From assembly GCA_012729955.1 (NCBI GenBank), contig JAAYBX010000050.1:1-63525 (forward strand): a stretch of DNA of 63,525 nucleotides, in the 5' to 3' direction. The notes below the pieces were generated by a model. It saw only the letters and a list, made by a program, of their open reading frames with translations. It was not told where the DNA came from and searched no databases. The stretch is from Clostridiaceae bacterium. Lineage in GTDB: Bacteria; Bacillota; Clostridia; DUPQ01. The translations under genes were made by a program, and so were the position numbers. Positions 19,135-27,315 of the stretch are shown here, piece after piece (positions within the stretch are counted from its first letter, which is position 1; each line of letters begins with the position of its first letter).

Positions 19135-20157
19135 ATGTTTTCAGAATTAACAGAAAAATCCTCATTCAAAGCCATGAGGGAATCCAGTTATGACAGATCA
19201 GGCGGAAATCTTGATCTAAGAAGCATAAAGCCTGGTGAGACATTAGTAATGGCGGACATAGAAGGCCCTGGGAAGATAGTTCACTGGTGGTGCACTATTG
19301 CTGCGGAAAAAATACATATGTTTAACAGAATGCTTGTATTAAGATTTTACTGGGACAATGAAGAAAAACCCAGTGTGGAGACACCAATAGGTGATTTTTT
19401 CTGTTCTGGCCATGGAATGGAAAGCGAGATAATATCTCTTCCGATTACTTCACTAAACAGGGGAAAGGGTCGTAACTGCTGGTTTGAGATGCCATTTAAT
19501 AAAAGAGCTCTGATGACTATAACTAATGAAGCTGAGGAGGAAGTCCGGTCTTTTTACTGGAACATTGACTGGCAGAAGCATGAAAGCATAAAAGAGGAAA
19601 TACTATATTTTCATGCTCAGTACAAACAGGAATATCCCACAGTACAAGGCAGGGACTACAATATTTTAGAAGCTGTTGGAACTGGCAACTATGTTGGTAC
19701 TGTATTAAGTGTAGAAAAGGATACCAGGCCGGGCTGGTTCGGCGAAGGAGATGAAAAGATATATATTGATGGAGAGAATCACCCGTCCATATGGGGTACT
19801 GGGACAGAAGATTACTTTCTGACTGCATGGAGCCCTCATGTATATCATTCACCTTTTTCTGGTTTTTCCATATGGCAGGGTTGCAACCATGCAGGAGACA
19901 AGACCACAGGTTACAGATTCCATATTATGGATCCGGTACCATTCACAAAAAGCATAAAAGTAGATATTGAACATGCATGGACTGTGGAAAACAAGGAATT
20001 CTGTGATTTTTATTCCTCCGTGGCTTTCTGGTATCAGACAGAACCGCATGTGCCTTTTTCTTCATTTCCTGATGCAGAAAAGAGACGGGCAGTCAGGCCT
20101 GAGGAAATAGTTTATGATAAGCACTGGCAGGACAAATGGGGAATGAAACTGGATTAA
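19135..20157 (+). CDS. GH172 (DUF2961) family glycoside hydrolase-like protein, copy 2
   Basis: 340 residues and clearly paralogous to the preceding gene: MADIEGPGKIVHWWCTI, RFYWDNEEKPSVETPIGDFF, RNCWFEMPFNKRALM and GTGTEDY at residues 221-227 all align. It starts 5 bp after its neighbour's stop, with GAGGAAAGAAGG as the ribosome-binding site. It lacks a signal peptide. The two copies differ in loops around the conserved core, so they have diverged enough for distinct substrates or subunit roles. No sugar transporter or regulator sits beside them, which leaves the pathway open. Confidence 0.88.
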   Translation: MFSELTEKSSFKAMRESSYDRSGGNLDLRSIKPGETLVMADIEGPGKIVHWWCTIAAEKIHMFNRMLVLRFYWDNEEKPSVETPIGDFFCSGHGMESEIISLPITSLNRGKGRNCWFEMPFNKRALMTITNEAEEEVRSFYWNIDWQKHESIKEEILYFHAQYKQEYPTVQGRDYNILEAVGTGNYVGTVLSVEKDTRPGWFGEGDEKIYIDGENHPSIWGTGTEDYFLTAWSPHVYHSPFSGFSIWQGCNHAGDKTTGYRFHIMDPVPFTKSIKVDIEHAWTVENKEFCDFYSSVAFWYQTEPHVPFSSFPDAEKRRAVRPEEIVYDKHWQDKWGMKLD

Positions 20158-20290
20158 TAAAAAAGATATTTATGGTATAATGTTTACATATTGAGTGCAG
20201 TGCTTGATAAATAGTATTTTTCATTGTTACACAGGATATTGTGGAAAAATTATTCTTATACTGCACAAGACTTTATGTGGGGGTTTATAT

Positions 20291-20959
20291 ATGTTTTGTG
20301 AGAACTGCGGGACCAGACTCGATAAAGGAACAGCTTTCTGTCATAATTGCGGACACAAACAGGAGGACGCATCTTTTGAGCATGATAAATCAAATAGTCT
20401 GATAGGATTTTCAAATAGATACAATGATCCAAGTATAATTCTTGCAGCTAAAAAAAATAGGAAAACTTCAATAGGCTGCATGTGGATACTTGTCATTGTG
20501 CCCTTAGTCGGATTTTTACTGGCGGGTCTGTTTATTGATGAATTTCCCATGAATGACGCTTTAATTATCGGAGGCGGAATATCGTTTATAATGCTTCTTG
20601 TTAATCTAATAGGTATTGCAGGTTCAAAAAAGCCCATGTGGGAAGGCCAGGTTGTGGACAAAACAGTTAAAGAAAAAAGCAAACACAGTAATTCTGATGA
20701 TTCTGAGACATATACTGAATACACAACAGTAATAAAGACTTTAGCTGGCAAGAGTAAAAGAATAACGGAAAGAGACAGCCGGAGGGATATGTATGATTAT
20801 TTAAAAGTAGGTGACAGGGTAAGATATTACCCGGTTTTTGGTACTTATGAAAAGTATGATAAATCTAGGGACAGGATCATATATTGCAATGTATGTAAAA
20901 TGATGAATCCGATAAAAAACGACAGATGCAAACGATGTGATAATCTATTATTTAAATGA
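20291..20959 (+). CDS. Zinc-ribbon membrane protein
   Basis: 222 residues from ATG 20291 (GTGGGGG upstream); an earlier in-frame start at 20195 lacks a ribosome-binding site and would precede the ribbon by 32 non-conserved residues. It begins with a zinc ribbon, CENCG...CHNCG (residues 3-21), followed by two membrane segments (about 60-80 and 86-110), a soluble beta domain with LKVGDRVRYYP, and a second ribbon, CNVCKMMNPIKNDRCKRC, at the C-terminus. Zinc ribbons at both ends of a two-pass protein suggest an assembly or scaffold role; no enzyme is recognised. A 42-83 nt-scale leader with a TATAAT at 20176 precedes it. Confidence 0.7.
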   Translation: MFCENCGTRLDKGTAFCHNCGHKQEDASFEHDKSNSLIGFSNRYNDPSIILAAKKNRKTSIGCMWILVIVPLVGFLLAGLFIDEFPMNDALIIGGGISFIMLLVNLIGIAGSKKPMWEGQVVDKTVKEKSKHSNSDDSETYTEYTTVIKTLAGKSKRITERDSRRDMYDYLKVGDRVRYYPVFGTYEKYDKSRDRIIYCNVCKMMNPIKNDRCKRCDNLLFK

Positions 20960-20971
20960 CAAGGAGGATCT

Positions 20972-21358
20972 ATGAAAAAATTTACTACACTTTATCAAGC
21001 GTCGCAATACGCGCTGACTCTGTGTTCGGCCTGGAAGTTTTCCACATCAAATGATTTTTATGATACTATGAGCCTGCCGCAAATAGCCAAAACCCATGAT
21101 GAGGAAAGTATAAGCGATGAAGACAGTTTTTATGTGGTAGCTGATTCAGGCGCAATAGGATTTGTTGCTGACAGTGAGGCTGATATTGACTGGTATTTCT
21201 TGTGCAGGAATAATCCTGATGAGTTACTACCAGCTGTATTTCAAGAAATCCAGCCTGTATTTCAAGAAATCCAGCAGAAGAGATTCTGTACTAACTGCGG
21301 AAAACAGGTTAAAGCTGATGCGAGGTTCTGCATATACTGCGGCTCAAAACTTTCTTAA
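20972..21358 (+). CDS. Small protein with C-terminal zinc ribbon
   Basis: 128 residues, 12 bp behind the other zinc-ribbon gene, with AAGGAGG at the start; likely one operon. Residues 1-85 form an unrecognised mixed alpha/beta domain; the C-terminus is CTNCGKQVKADARFCIYCG, a classic double-CxxC ribbon. Between them lies a 21-bp exact tandem duplication giving AVFQEIQ-PVFQEIQ. Its 3' end overlaps the convergent nucleoside hydrolase by 4 bp. Confidence 0.7.
   Translation: MKKFTTLYQASQYALTLCSAWKFSTSNDFYDTMSLPQIAKTHDEESISDEDSFYVVADSGAIGFVADSEADIDWYFLCRNNPDELLPAVFQEIQPVFQEIQQKRFCTNCGKQVKADARFCIYCGSKLS
21234..21275 (+). repeat. 21-bp exact tandem duplication
   Basis: Two adjacent identical 21-bp copies (21234-21254 and 21255-21275, starting CTGTATTTCAAG) add seven residues in frame. 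This is either a recent slippage event or an unstable length polymorphism. Confidence 0.95.
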
Positions 21359-22269
21359 TCAGCAGATGCAGCTATTTCCAATAATTCATTTATATAATCT
21401 GATATAGCTATATTGTCAGTGTTCTTAATCATATATTTGTGCTTGCCAGAAGGGGAGGGAGTGAATACTGTTATTCCCTCATCTGTAAATGATATGTGCC
21501 CGTTTTCTGATAGCTTGAAATATTCAGATACTCCTTCTGTTGCGAACATAACAGCAGTAAGATCCCAGGAAGGTCTTGTATTTTGCCCGTCTGTAAACAG
21601 ATAATATGCCATTTTTACAGGATTGAACAAATCCGGCATATTCATTTGGGGAAATCCTGTTACTATATCTGCACCTACTTCCAAACCTGTACAAATAATA
21701 TGATTATTAAAATTATCGAAAAAATACTGGGTGGACTGGAGATTCCAAACAGCGTTAAATTCCTGCTTCTTCTGATTGAAGCATCCTGCCATGGATATGA
21801 CTGCATGTACCTTCTTGTTCCATAATTCCGGATAAGCTTTTATTGCTTCACTTACAGAAAGGAAAGAGCCTATAGTGATAACTATAACTGTGTCATCTTC
21901 TGCCTTCTCAAGTATTGATTTGTACAGCTCTATGGAATTCATTACTATATTATCTTTACCATTTAATACTGGCAGTATTTTTTCTGCAAGATACTTATTG
22001 TATTTATTCTGATCACCCAATCCGTCAAAACTTCCGAATTCCCCTATAAGTATATCCTCAAATCCATAGTACTTGCATAGAGTCTGAAGCGCTTTGGTGC
22101 CATATGGATTTGATGTGCAGTTTACAAATCCTTTAATGGGGAAATTATATTTCTTTTGATAGTAGAATAGCAAAGCAATAGCGCCTGCATCATCACAGTC
22201 AGGACCGATGTCGGAATCCAGTATGACAGTTCTTTTATTGTCTTTTAACGGTTCAAACAGGTTGTTCAT
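21355..22269 (-). CDS. Inosine-uridine preferring nucleoside hydrolase-like protein
   Basis: 304 residues. The N-terminal Asp cluster D18-x-D20...D24-x-D26-D27 (DSDIGPDCDD) is the calcium-binding motif of the family, which normally reads DxDPGxDD, so this copy carries a two-residue variation. IVITIGSFLSVSEAI, an ISMAGCF segment and EFNAVWNLQ(S) match the core and the typical E-x-N motif. The family hydrolyses the N-glycosidic bond of ribonucleosides, or of related ribosides in divergent members. No signal peptide is present. The gene is convergent with the preceding zinc-ribbon operon, and GAGGAAGTGATA lies upstream of the ATG. Confidence 0.8.
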   Translation of the reverse strand: MNNLFEPLKDNKRTVILDSDIGPDCDDAGAIALLFYYQKKYNFPIKGFVNCTSNPYGTKALQTLCKYYGFEDILIGEFGSFDGLGDQNKYNKYLAEKILPVLNGKDNIVMNSIELYKSILEKAEDDTVIVITIGSFLSVSEAIKAYPELWNKKVHAVISMAGCFNQKKQEFNAVWNLQSTQYFFDNFNNHIICTGLEVGADIVTGFPQMNMPDLFNPVKMAYYLFTDGQNTRPSWDLTAVMFATEGVSEYFKLSENGHISFTDEGITVFTPSPSGKHKYMIKNTDNIAISDYINELLEIAASAD

Positions 22270-22359
22270 ATTATCACTTCCTCTAATTACGATTAATAAT
22301 CATGTATATATTAACATAATTACTCCAATGTAAAAAGTTTGTAAAGTTTAAATAATATA

Positions 22360-22392
22360 TTGACAGATATCTATATGTTAACTAGAATTAAC
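22360..22392 (+). promoter_or_regulatory. Strong sigma-A promoter with overlapping palindrome, metalloid/redox operon
   Basis: TTGACA (22360-22365), 17-bp spacer, TAGAAT (22383-22388). The palindrome GTTAA-CTAGAA-TTAAC (22377-22392) covers the -10 box, where a repressor would block polymerase. The repressor gene is not in the cluster; an ArsR-type protein is a guess from the operon content. Confidence 0.75.
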
Positions 22393-22420
22393 GTATTGAT
22401 GGTTGTCAATGTGAGGTTAT

Positions 22421-23434
22421 ATGGAAATACTTAAAGCAATAGGGCTTTTTATACAAAACGAAATATTAGGGATGAAGTGGCTAGACAGGCTGATAGCAGA
22501 TTTACTGAGCTTGATAGGAATGGATACTGAAGCATGGTACACTTCGAGCATTAGATTTTTTATATATGATGTTATAAAGATATTTATACTTCTGTCAGTA
22601 CTGATTTTCATTATTTCATATATCCAAAGTTATTTCCCGCCTGAAAGGACAAAAAAAATTCTTGGTAAATTTAAGGGTCTGCCAGCTAACATACTTGCAG
22701 CATTGCTAGGGACGGTAACGCCATTCTGCTCCTGTTCATCCATACCTTTATTTATAGGGTTCACTTCAGCAGGACTTCCAGTTGGGGTTACTTTTTCTTT
22801 CCTTATCTCTTCTCCCTTAGTTGACCTGGGCTCTTTAGTGCTTTTGACAAGCATTTTCGGGTTTAGGATAGCTATAGCATATGTAATAGTCGGTCTGGTG
22901 CTTGCAGTTATAGGAGGGACGATTATAGAGAAAACAGGGATGGAGAAGTATATTGAGCCTTTTATAAAACAAGCTCGTTCAATTTCAATAGAAGATCAGG
23001 TACTTTCAATCAAAGACAGGCTCAAATATGCATGGGAACAGGTATCCGCAACCGTAAGAAAAGTAGCTCCATATATTTTTATCGGAGTATTTATCGGAGC
23101 GTTGATACATAATGTAATACCAGAAGAATTGATTCAGGCAGTGTTAGGTTCGAAAAATCCATTATCTCCTGTTTTAGCTGCTGTTGTAGGCATACCCATG
23201 TATGCGGATATATTTGGGACAATACCTATTGCAGAGGCCCTATATGCAAAAGGAGTAGGGCTTGGTACAATTTTATCATTTATGATGGGTGTAACAGCTT
23301 TATCACTACCTTCGATTATTATGTTGAAAAAAGCTGTTAAAGCAAGACTTTTGGTTGTTTTCTGTGCTATTGTCACAGTGGGAATTATATTTATAGGGTA
23401 TATTTTTAATGCATTACAGGGTTTATTTATGTAG
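22421..23434 (+). CDS. DUF318/ArsP-type permease
   Basis: 337 residues with about eight membrane segments. The signature T-P-F-C-S-C-S-S-I-P-L at residues 100-110 and the paired half-repeat (SFLISSPLVDLGSL and SFMMGVTALSLPSII) mark the COG0701 permease family, which includes ArsP, an exporter of trivalent methylated or aromatic arsenicals; the conserved Cys residues are ligands in ArsP. It is the first gene of an eight-gene unit that ends in an ArsC-type reductase, so metalloid export is the best reading, though some COG0701 members have other or unknown cargo. The short leader (about 25 nt after the presumed start site) ends in GTGAGGT. Confidence 0.82.
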   Translation: MEILKAIGLFIQNEILGMKWLDRLIADLLSLIGMDTEAWYTSSIRFFIYDVIKIFILLSVLIFIISYIQSYFPPERTKKILGKFKGLPANILAALLGTVTPFCSCSSIPLFIGFTSAGLPVGVTFSFLISSPLVDLGSLVLLTSIFGFRIAIAYVIVGLVLAVIGGTIIEKTGMEKYIEPFIKQARSISIEDQVLSIKDRLKYAWEQVSATVRKVAPYIFIGVFIGALIHNVIPEELIQAVLGSKNPLSPVLAAVVGIPMYADIFGTIPIAEALYAKGVGLGTILSFMMGVTALSLPSIIMLKKAVKARLLVVFCAIVTVGIIFIGYIFNALQGLFM

Positions 23435-23443
23435 GAGGTTATA

Positions 23444-24211
23444 GTGGCAAAGAAATGGTATCCGGTTATAGATTATATGGAATGTATCGAGTGCGGCATA
23501 TGTTCAAAAATGTGTCCACATGAGGTTTATGATATGGACAAAACACCGACTCCGGTTGTAAAAAATCCTGAGAACTGTGTAGATCACTGTCATGGGTGCG
23601 GTAATAAATGTCCTAAAGGAGCAATAACATATGTTGGAGATGATACAGGCTGGGTACCAAAGAATAAAAAGGATGATACTGTATCATGTGCTGCATGCAA
23701 TTCAAATTCATTAAAGAAGATACTGATAGAATATATGTATCTGGATTTGAATGTATGTGACAGATGCATAGGTACTGAGGAAATACTTGTAAAAGCTATG
23801 GAAGAGATAAAAGAAGAACTATACAATGCAGGATTTGAGATGATTTACAGGAAAGTTCTTATAGATACAGAGGAAAAAGCCATAAAGCATCATTTTAACT
23901 CATCACCTTCAATAAGGGTAAATGGATATGATTTATGTGAAACGGTTCAGGAAAACCACTGCGGATGCTGTTCGGACATTGCATGTGATTCAGTCCAGTG
24001 CAGGACATATGAGTTCGAAGGTCAGATGTATGAGATACCGCCTGTTAGAATGCTTGCTGAGTTTATATTAAAACAAGCTTATTCAGGAAATACTATTAAT
24101 ACTCGAAAAATCGATTATATGTTACCAGAAAATCTTAAAATATTTTATACAGGTAAGAAAAAGATAAATAATGCGGCATGTGGCTGCACGAGAGGATGCA
24201 ACTGTGAATAA
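23444..24211 (+). CDS. Ferredoxin-DUF2703 fusion protein
   Basis: 255 residues, GTG start at 23444 behind GGAGG. The N-terminal dicluster ferredoxin carries C14-x2-C17-x2-C20-x3-C24-P and a second set C45-x3-C49-x2-C52-x3-C56-P. The middle holds CAAC, and the C-terminal half matches DUF2703-like proteins: LDLNVCDRCIGT, SSPSIRVNGYDL, then a Cys-rich HCGCCSDIAC and VQCRTYEFEG. DUF2703 domains are thioredoxin-like and often sit by arsenic genes. Fusion to a ferredoxin suggests direct electron feed from an iron-sulfur donor to a thiol redox partner. The C-terminus adds more Cys (CGCTRGCNC) that could bind metal or metalloid. Confidence 0.8.
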   Translation: MAKKWYPVIDYMECIECGICSKMCPHEVYDMDKTPTPVVKNPENCVDHCHGCGNKCPKGAITYVGDDTGWVPKNKKDDTVSCAACNSNSLKKILIEYMYLDLNVCDRCIGTEEILVKAMEEIKEELYNAGFEMIYRKVLIDTEEKAIKHHFNSSPSIRVNGYDLCETVQENHCGCCSDIACDSVQCRTYEFEGQMYEIPPVRMLAEFILKQAYSGNTINTRKIDYMLPENLKIFYTGKKKINNAACGCTRGCNCE

Positions 24212-24764
24212 CACAAATAAAACAGATAGAAAGAAACTTTTAAAAATACTTGTACCTGTCGCTATAGTTATCCTTATAGCTGGTGTATGGGTTTTAAAGA
24301 ATATAGACTTTTCAAGAAGCGATAATTTAATGAATGCCGATGTTATTGCTCCGATTGACCAAGAGCATTTTGAACTTGATGCCAAAACTTTGAATATGGA
24401 TGTTCTGCTTGAGTATAATATGCCGATAATATTGGATTTCGGTTCTGATTCATGCCTGCCCTGTGTAAGTTTTTACCCTACTTTAAAAGCTATGCATAAT
24501 GAGATGTACGGTAAGGTAATTATCAAATACCTGGATGTATATAAGCTTGGAGAAGAAATACAGGGTTATCCTGTATCAGTCATCCCAACTCAGATATTCA
24601 TTAATGCTGATGGAACTCCATATGTGCCAAGCAGAAATATAGATATTGAATTTACCATATATAACTACAATTCAACTGGAGAGCATGCATTCACTGCTCA
24701 TGAAGGAGTTCTTTCACAAAAACAGCTGTTAGCGATTATTGAGGATATGGGGGTGGGGAAATGA
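24204..24764 (+). CDS. Membrane-anchored thioredoxin-fold protein
   Basis: 186 residues from GTG 24204, which overlaps the previous stop by 8 bp and has AGAGGA seven bases upstream; an ATG at 24171 would add an implausible Arg/Ala-rich tail. One membrane segment (about 12-32), then an extracytoplasmic thioredoxin fold: LDFGSDSCLPCVSFYP with C84-x2-C87, and the cis-proline in VSVIPTQIFINADG. It probably receives electrons across the membrane from the CcdA encoded next. Stop and start of the two genes overlap (ATGA), supporting a functional pair. Confidence 0.82.
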   Translation: MNNTNKTDRKKLLKILVPVAIVILIAGVWVLKNIDFSRSDNLMNADVIAPIDQEHFELDAKTLNMDVLLEYNMPIILDFGSDSCLPCVSFYPTLKAMHNEMYGKVIIKYLDVYKLGEEIQGYPVSVIPTQIFINADGTPYVPSRNIDIEFTIYNYNSTGEHAFTAHEGVLSQKQLLAIIEDMGVGK

Positions 24765-25450
24765 CAGAGCTTCTGGATAAAATTGCTCCACTGCTAACAG
24801 AAGTAGGCTGGTTAACTCCTGTACTTGCTCTTTTGGCGGGAGTAATTACTTCATTTATGCCGTGTGCTTTGTCTACAATACCTTTGGTAGTGGGTTATGT
24901 AGGAGGTACTTCACAAAAGGATTCAAAAAAAGCATTCAGGCTGTCCCTTATCTTTATACTTGGTATGGCTGTAACTAATACAGGTTTAGCAGTGGCTGCG
25001 ACATTGGCAGGGAAGATAGTGGGAAACACAAATCCTTGGTGGTACATCGCACTAGGAGTACTGATGGTTTTTATGGCGCTTCAGACATGGGGTATATATG
25101 AGATAATACCCTCAAGCTATCTCATCTCAAAGAATACGAAAAAAGGCGGTATCGGCGCATTTGTTGCCGGACTTTTAGGAGGTATATTTTCCTCTCCATG
25201 TGCAACCCCTGTGCTGGTCGTGCTTTTGGCTATAGTATCAATTCAAGGCAATATACTTTGGGGTATACTGTTGTTCGTACTGTATTCAATTGGACATGGA
25301 GTCCTGTCAGTTATTGCCGGAACATCTTTAGGTTTCGTACAAAAACTTGCAGCAAACGAAAAATACGGTAAATTCAGTAAAATACTAACTATTGTAATGG
25401 GATTTTTGATTCTGGCAATGGGGTTATATATGTTCTATCTGGGATTTTAA
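24761..25450 (+). CDS. ccdA: CcdA-type thiol-disulfide electron transporter
   Basis: 229 residues, six predicted membrane segments. The two conserved Cys lie in SFMPCALSTIPL and SSPCATPVLV, the positions that shuttle electrons in CcdA/DsbD-beta proteins, moving reducing power from cytoplasmic thioredoxin to an outer thioredoxin. The gene overlaps the anchored thioredoxin by 4 bp and precedes a small cytoplasmic-type thioredoxin, so all three parts of the relay are encoded together. No cytochrome c maturation genes are nearby, so a role in metalloid or thiol reduction is more likely than cytochrome assembly. Confidence 0.88.
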   Translation: MTELLDKIAPLLTEVGWLTPVLALLAGVITSFMPCALSTIPLVVGYVGGTSQKDSKKAFRLSLIFILGMAVTNTGLAVAATLAGKIVGNTNPWWYIALGVLMVFMALQTWGIYEIIPSSYLISKNTKKGGIGAFVAGLLGGIFSSPCATPVLVVLLAIVSIQGNILWGILLFVLYSIGHGVLSVIAGTSLGFVQKLAANEKYGKFSKILTIVMGFLILAMGLYMFYLGF

Positions 25451-25480
25451 TATTATAGGATTGAGATAAGGAGACCAAAT

Positions 25481-25798
25481 ATGAAGATATTTGAAAAGTT
25501 CAGAAAAAAAGAAGAGAAAGCTTCATGCTGCAGTTGCTGTAGCTGCAATGAAGGAGCATCTGTAAAGGTGCTTGGAAGCGGATGCGCAAAATGCAATCAG
25601 CTGGAATCTGCAGTAAAAGAAGCATTGTCAGAATTAAATATGGATACAACTATTGATCATGTTACAGACTTCAATCAGATTGCAGCTTATGGTGTTATGT
25701 CAACACCTGCGCTGGTCGTTGATGGTAAAGTCGTATCATATGGTAAAGTATTAAAGACTGATGAAGTTTTGAAGTTGTTGAAGAAAATCAGAGGATAA
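25481..25798 (+). CDS. Small thioredoxin-like protein with Cys-rich N-terminal tail
   Basis: 105 residues. The core (residues 27-105) is of the TM0996/MTH895 redox-active disulfide family: VKVLGSGCAKCNQLE with C35-x2-C38 and the cis-proline in VMSTPALVVDGKV. The first 25 residues are basic and carry CCSCCSC (16-22), which is not part of the standard fold and could bind a soft metal or arsenic(III). The family is typically found next to DUF318 permeases. The start is supported by AAGGAGACCAA. Confidence 0.85.
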   Translation: MKIFEKFRKKEEKASCCSCCSCNEGASVKVLGSGCAKCNQLESAVKEALSELNMDTTIDHVTDFNQIAAYGVMSTPALVVDGKVVSYGKVLKTDEVLKLLKKIRG

Positions 25799-25799
25799 A

Positions 25800-26279
25800 A
25801 TGACTTTTACTTATGTTTTATATGCATTAGCTTTAATAGGGCTTACCTTGTCCTTATTTAAAGATAAAAACAAGACAAAAATGGCTTTGAAAAAAGCATG
25901 GAAGTCTTTTGAGAATATACTTCCTCAATTCCTATCTATCCTTGTAATTATAGGCATTGTATTTGCTGTTTTAAGCCCTGAAACCATAACAATGCTTCTT
26001 GGAAGCAATTCAGGTTTCTTAGGTGTAATTGGAGCATCATTGATAGGAGCTATAACTCTTATACCGGGTTTTGTCGCTTTTCCTCTTGCCGCCGCTCTTT
26101 TAAATAGCGGAGCAGGATATATGCAGATAACAGCATTTGTCGCTTCCCTTATGATGGTCGGTATTGTTACTTTGCCGCTCGAGATAAAGACATTTGGAAA
26201 GAAAGCAGCGATTATAAGGAATGTTAGCGCATATGTATTTTCACTTATAGCTGCCTTGATAATGGGGGTATTATTATGA
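25800..26279 (+). CDS. Split DUF318-type permease, N-terminal half
   Basis: 159 residues, four predicted membrane segments. The arrangement and the motif IPGFVAFPLAAALLNSGAG match one half of a COG0701 permease. It overlaps the next gene by 4 bp (ATGA); together they make about 340 residues, the length of a full permease such as the first gene of this operon. The CSCSS motif of the full-length copy is absent, so cargo recognition must differ. A hetero-dimeric permease is the natural inference. Confidence 0.72.
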   Translation: MTFTYVLYALALIGLTLSLFKDKNKTKMALKKAWKSFENILPQFLSILVIIGIVFAVLSPETITMLLGSNSGFLGVIGASLIGAITLIPGFVAFPLAAALLNSGAGYMQITAFVASLMMVGIVTLPLEIKTFGKKAAIIRNVSAYVFSLIAALIMGVLL

Positions 26280-26818
26280 TTAAAAACTTTTTGAAAAGGT
26301 ATTGGATTTTTTTACTTCTGGTAGTGATTAATGTTGTTTTAGGGTTCATATTCCCTGAAATAGGTGTAAAATCTTTAGATATAACAAAAAGGAATGTTAT
26401 TGAAATGATGCTTGTTATTCCCCCGATATTTGTTTTACTGGGACTTTTGGATGTATGGGTAGACCGGGCAGTTATGATGAAATACACAGGTAAGGGTTCT
26501 GGTTTTAAGGGTATATTAATTGCATTTCTATTAGGTTCAGCTGCTGCAGGACCGCTTTATGCAGCTTTTCCGGTAGCGGGAGTTATGTTGAAGAAAGGAA
26601 GCAGTCTATTTAATGTGTTTATTTTCATAGGAGCTTGGTCTACTACTAAAATACCAATGCTGACATTTGAAGCAGCAAGTCTTGGACTGCCTTTCACACT
26701 TATAAGATTAGGATTGAGCATAATAGGAATATTCATTATTGCCATTTTTACAGATAAAGTTTTATCCAAAGAAGATAAAGAACATATATATGAACTATCA
26801 GATAAGGAAAGCAAATAA
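26276..26818 (+). CDS. Split DUF318-type permease, C-terminal half
   Basis: 180 residues, four to five membrane segments. AAAGPLYAAFPVAGVMLKKG is a second copy of the half-repeat motif seen in the partner gene (IPGFVAFPLAAALLNSG), as expected for the inverted-repeat permease family. It carries a charged cytoplasmic C-terminus. Overlap with the upstream half (ATGA) implies coupled translation and an equimolar complex. No Cys occurs at the motif. Confidence 0.72.
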   Translation: MIKNFLKRYWIFLLLVVINVVLGFIFPEIGVKSLDITKRNVIEMMLVIPPIFVLLGLLDVWVDRAVMMKYTGKGSGFKGILIAFLLGSAAAGPLYAAFPVAGVMLKKGSSLFNVFIFIGAWSTTKIPMLTFEAASLGLPFTLIRLGLSIIGIFIIAIFTDKVLSKEDKEHIYELSDKESK

Positions 26819-26819
26819 G

Positions 26820-27227
26820 ATGAAACCAAAGGTAGCATTCATATGTGTTCATAACTCTTGCAGGTCGCAGATAGCCGAAGCACTGGGTAAACATTTAGCC
26901 GCGGATGTGTTTGAAAGTTATTCTGCAGGTACGCAGACGGTTGATAGGATTAATCAGGATGCAGTACGGTTAATGAAACAAAGATATGGTATTGATATGG
27001 AAAAGACACAGAAATCCAAGCTCATATCCGAATTACCGGCGATCGACGCAGTAATTACAATGGGATGTAATGTGAATTGCCCGTATCTTCCAAGCAGGTA
27101 CCGGACTGACTGGGGGATAGATGACCCCACAGGTAAGGATGATTCTGAGTTTATTAAGGTTATAAATGTTATTGAAGGGAAAATACTTCTTTTAAAGGAA
27201 AAGATAGAAAATAGAGAAATTCTATAG
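26820..27227 (+). CDS. arsC: Arsenate reductase-like low-molecular-weight phosphatase fold protein
   Basis: 135 residues from ATG 26820, 1 bp after the upstream stop. The P-loop C9-V-H-N-S-C14-R15 fits CX5R, and C83 and C87 in MGCNVNCPYLP followed by DWGIDDPTG match the redox Cys pair and the WG-DDP motif of thioredoxin-coupled ArsC (pI258/B. subtilis type). The spacing between the last two Cys is three residues, shorter than in pI258, which may change the disulfide relay. It reduces arsenate to arsenite using thioredoxin. It closes the operon and gives it its most specific functional clue. Confidence 0.88.
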   Translation: MKPKVAFICVHNSCRSQIAEALGKHLAADVFESYSAGTQTVDRINQDAVRLMKQRYGIDMEKTQKSKLISELPAIDAVITMGCNVNCPYLPSRYRTDWGIDDPTGKDDSEFIKVINVIEGKILLLKEKIENREIL

Positions 27228-27315
27228 CTATATACCATATTAATGGTAGATTCATAATCAGTATATATTATTTGCCTATGAGAATAATTCACAATCCACT
27301 TTTTTCTATATTGTG

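Noticed and set aside
20195-20290. N-terminal extension of the zinc-ribbon membrane protein
   Set aside because: No ribosome-binding site at 20195; the ATG at 20291 has GTGGGGG and puts the ribbon at the very N-terminus, as in homologous proteins.
27233-27248. Inverted repeat TACCAT-ATTA-ATGGTA as terminator of the arsC operon
   Set aside because: Short AT-rich stem with no T tract; could be a binding site but no evidence decides it.
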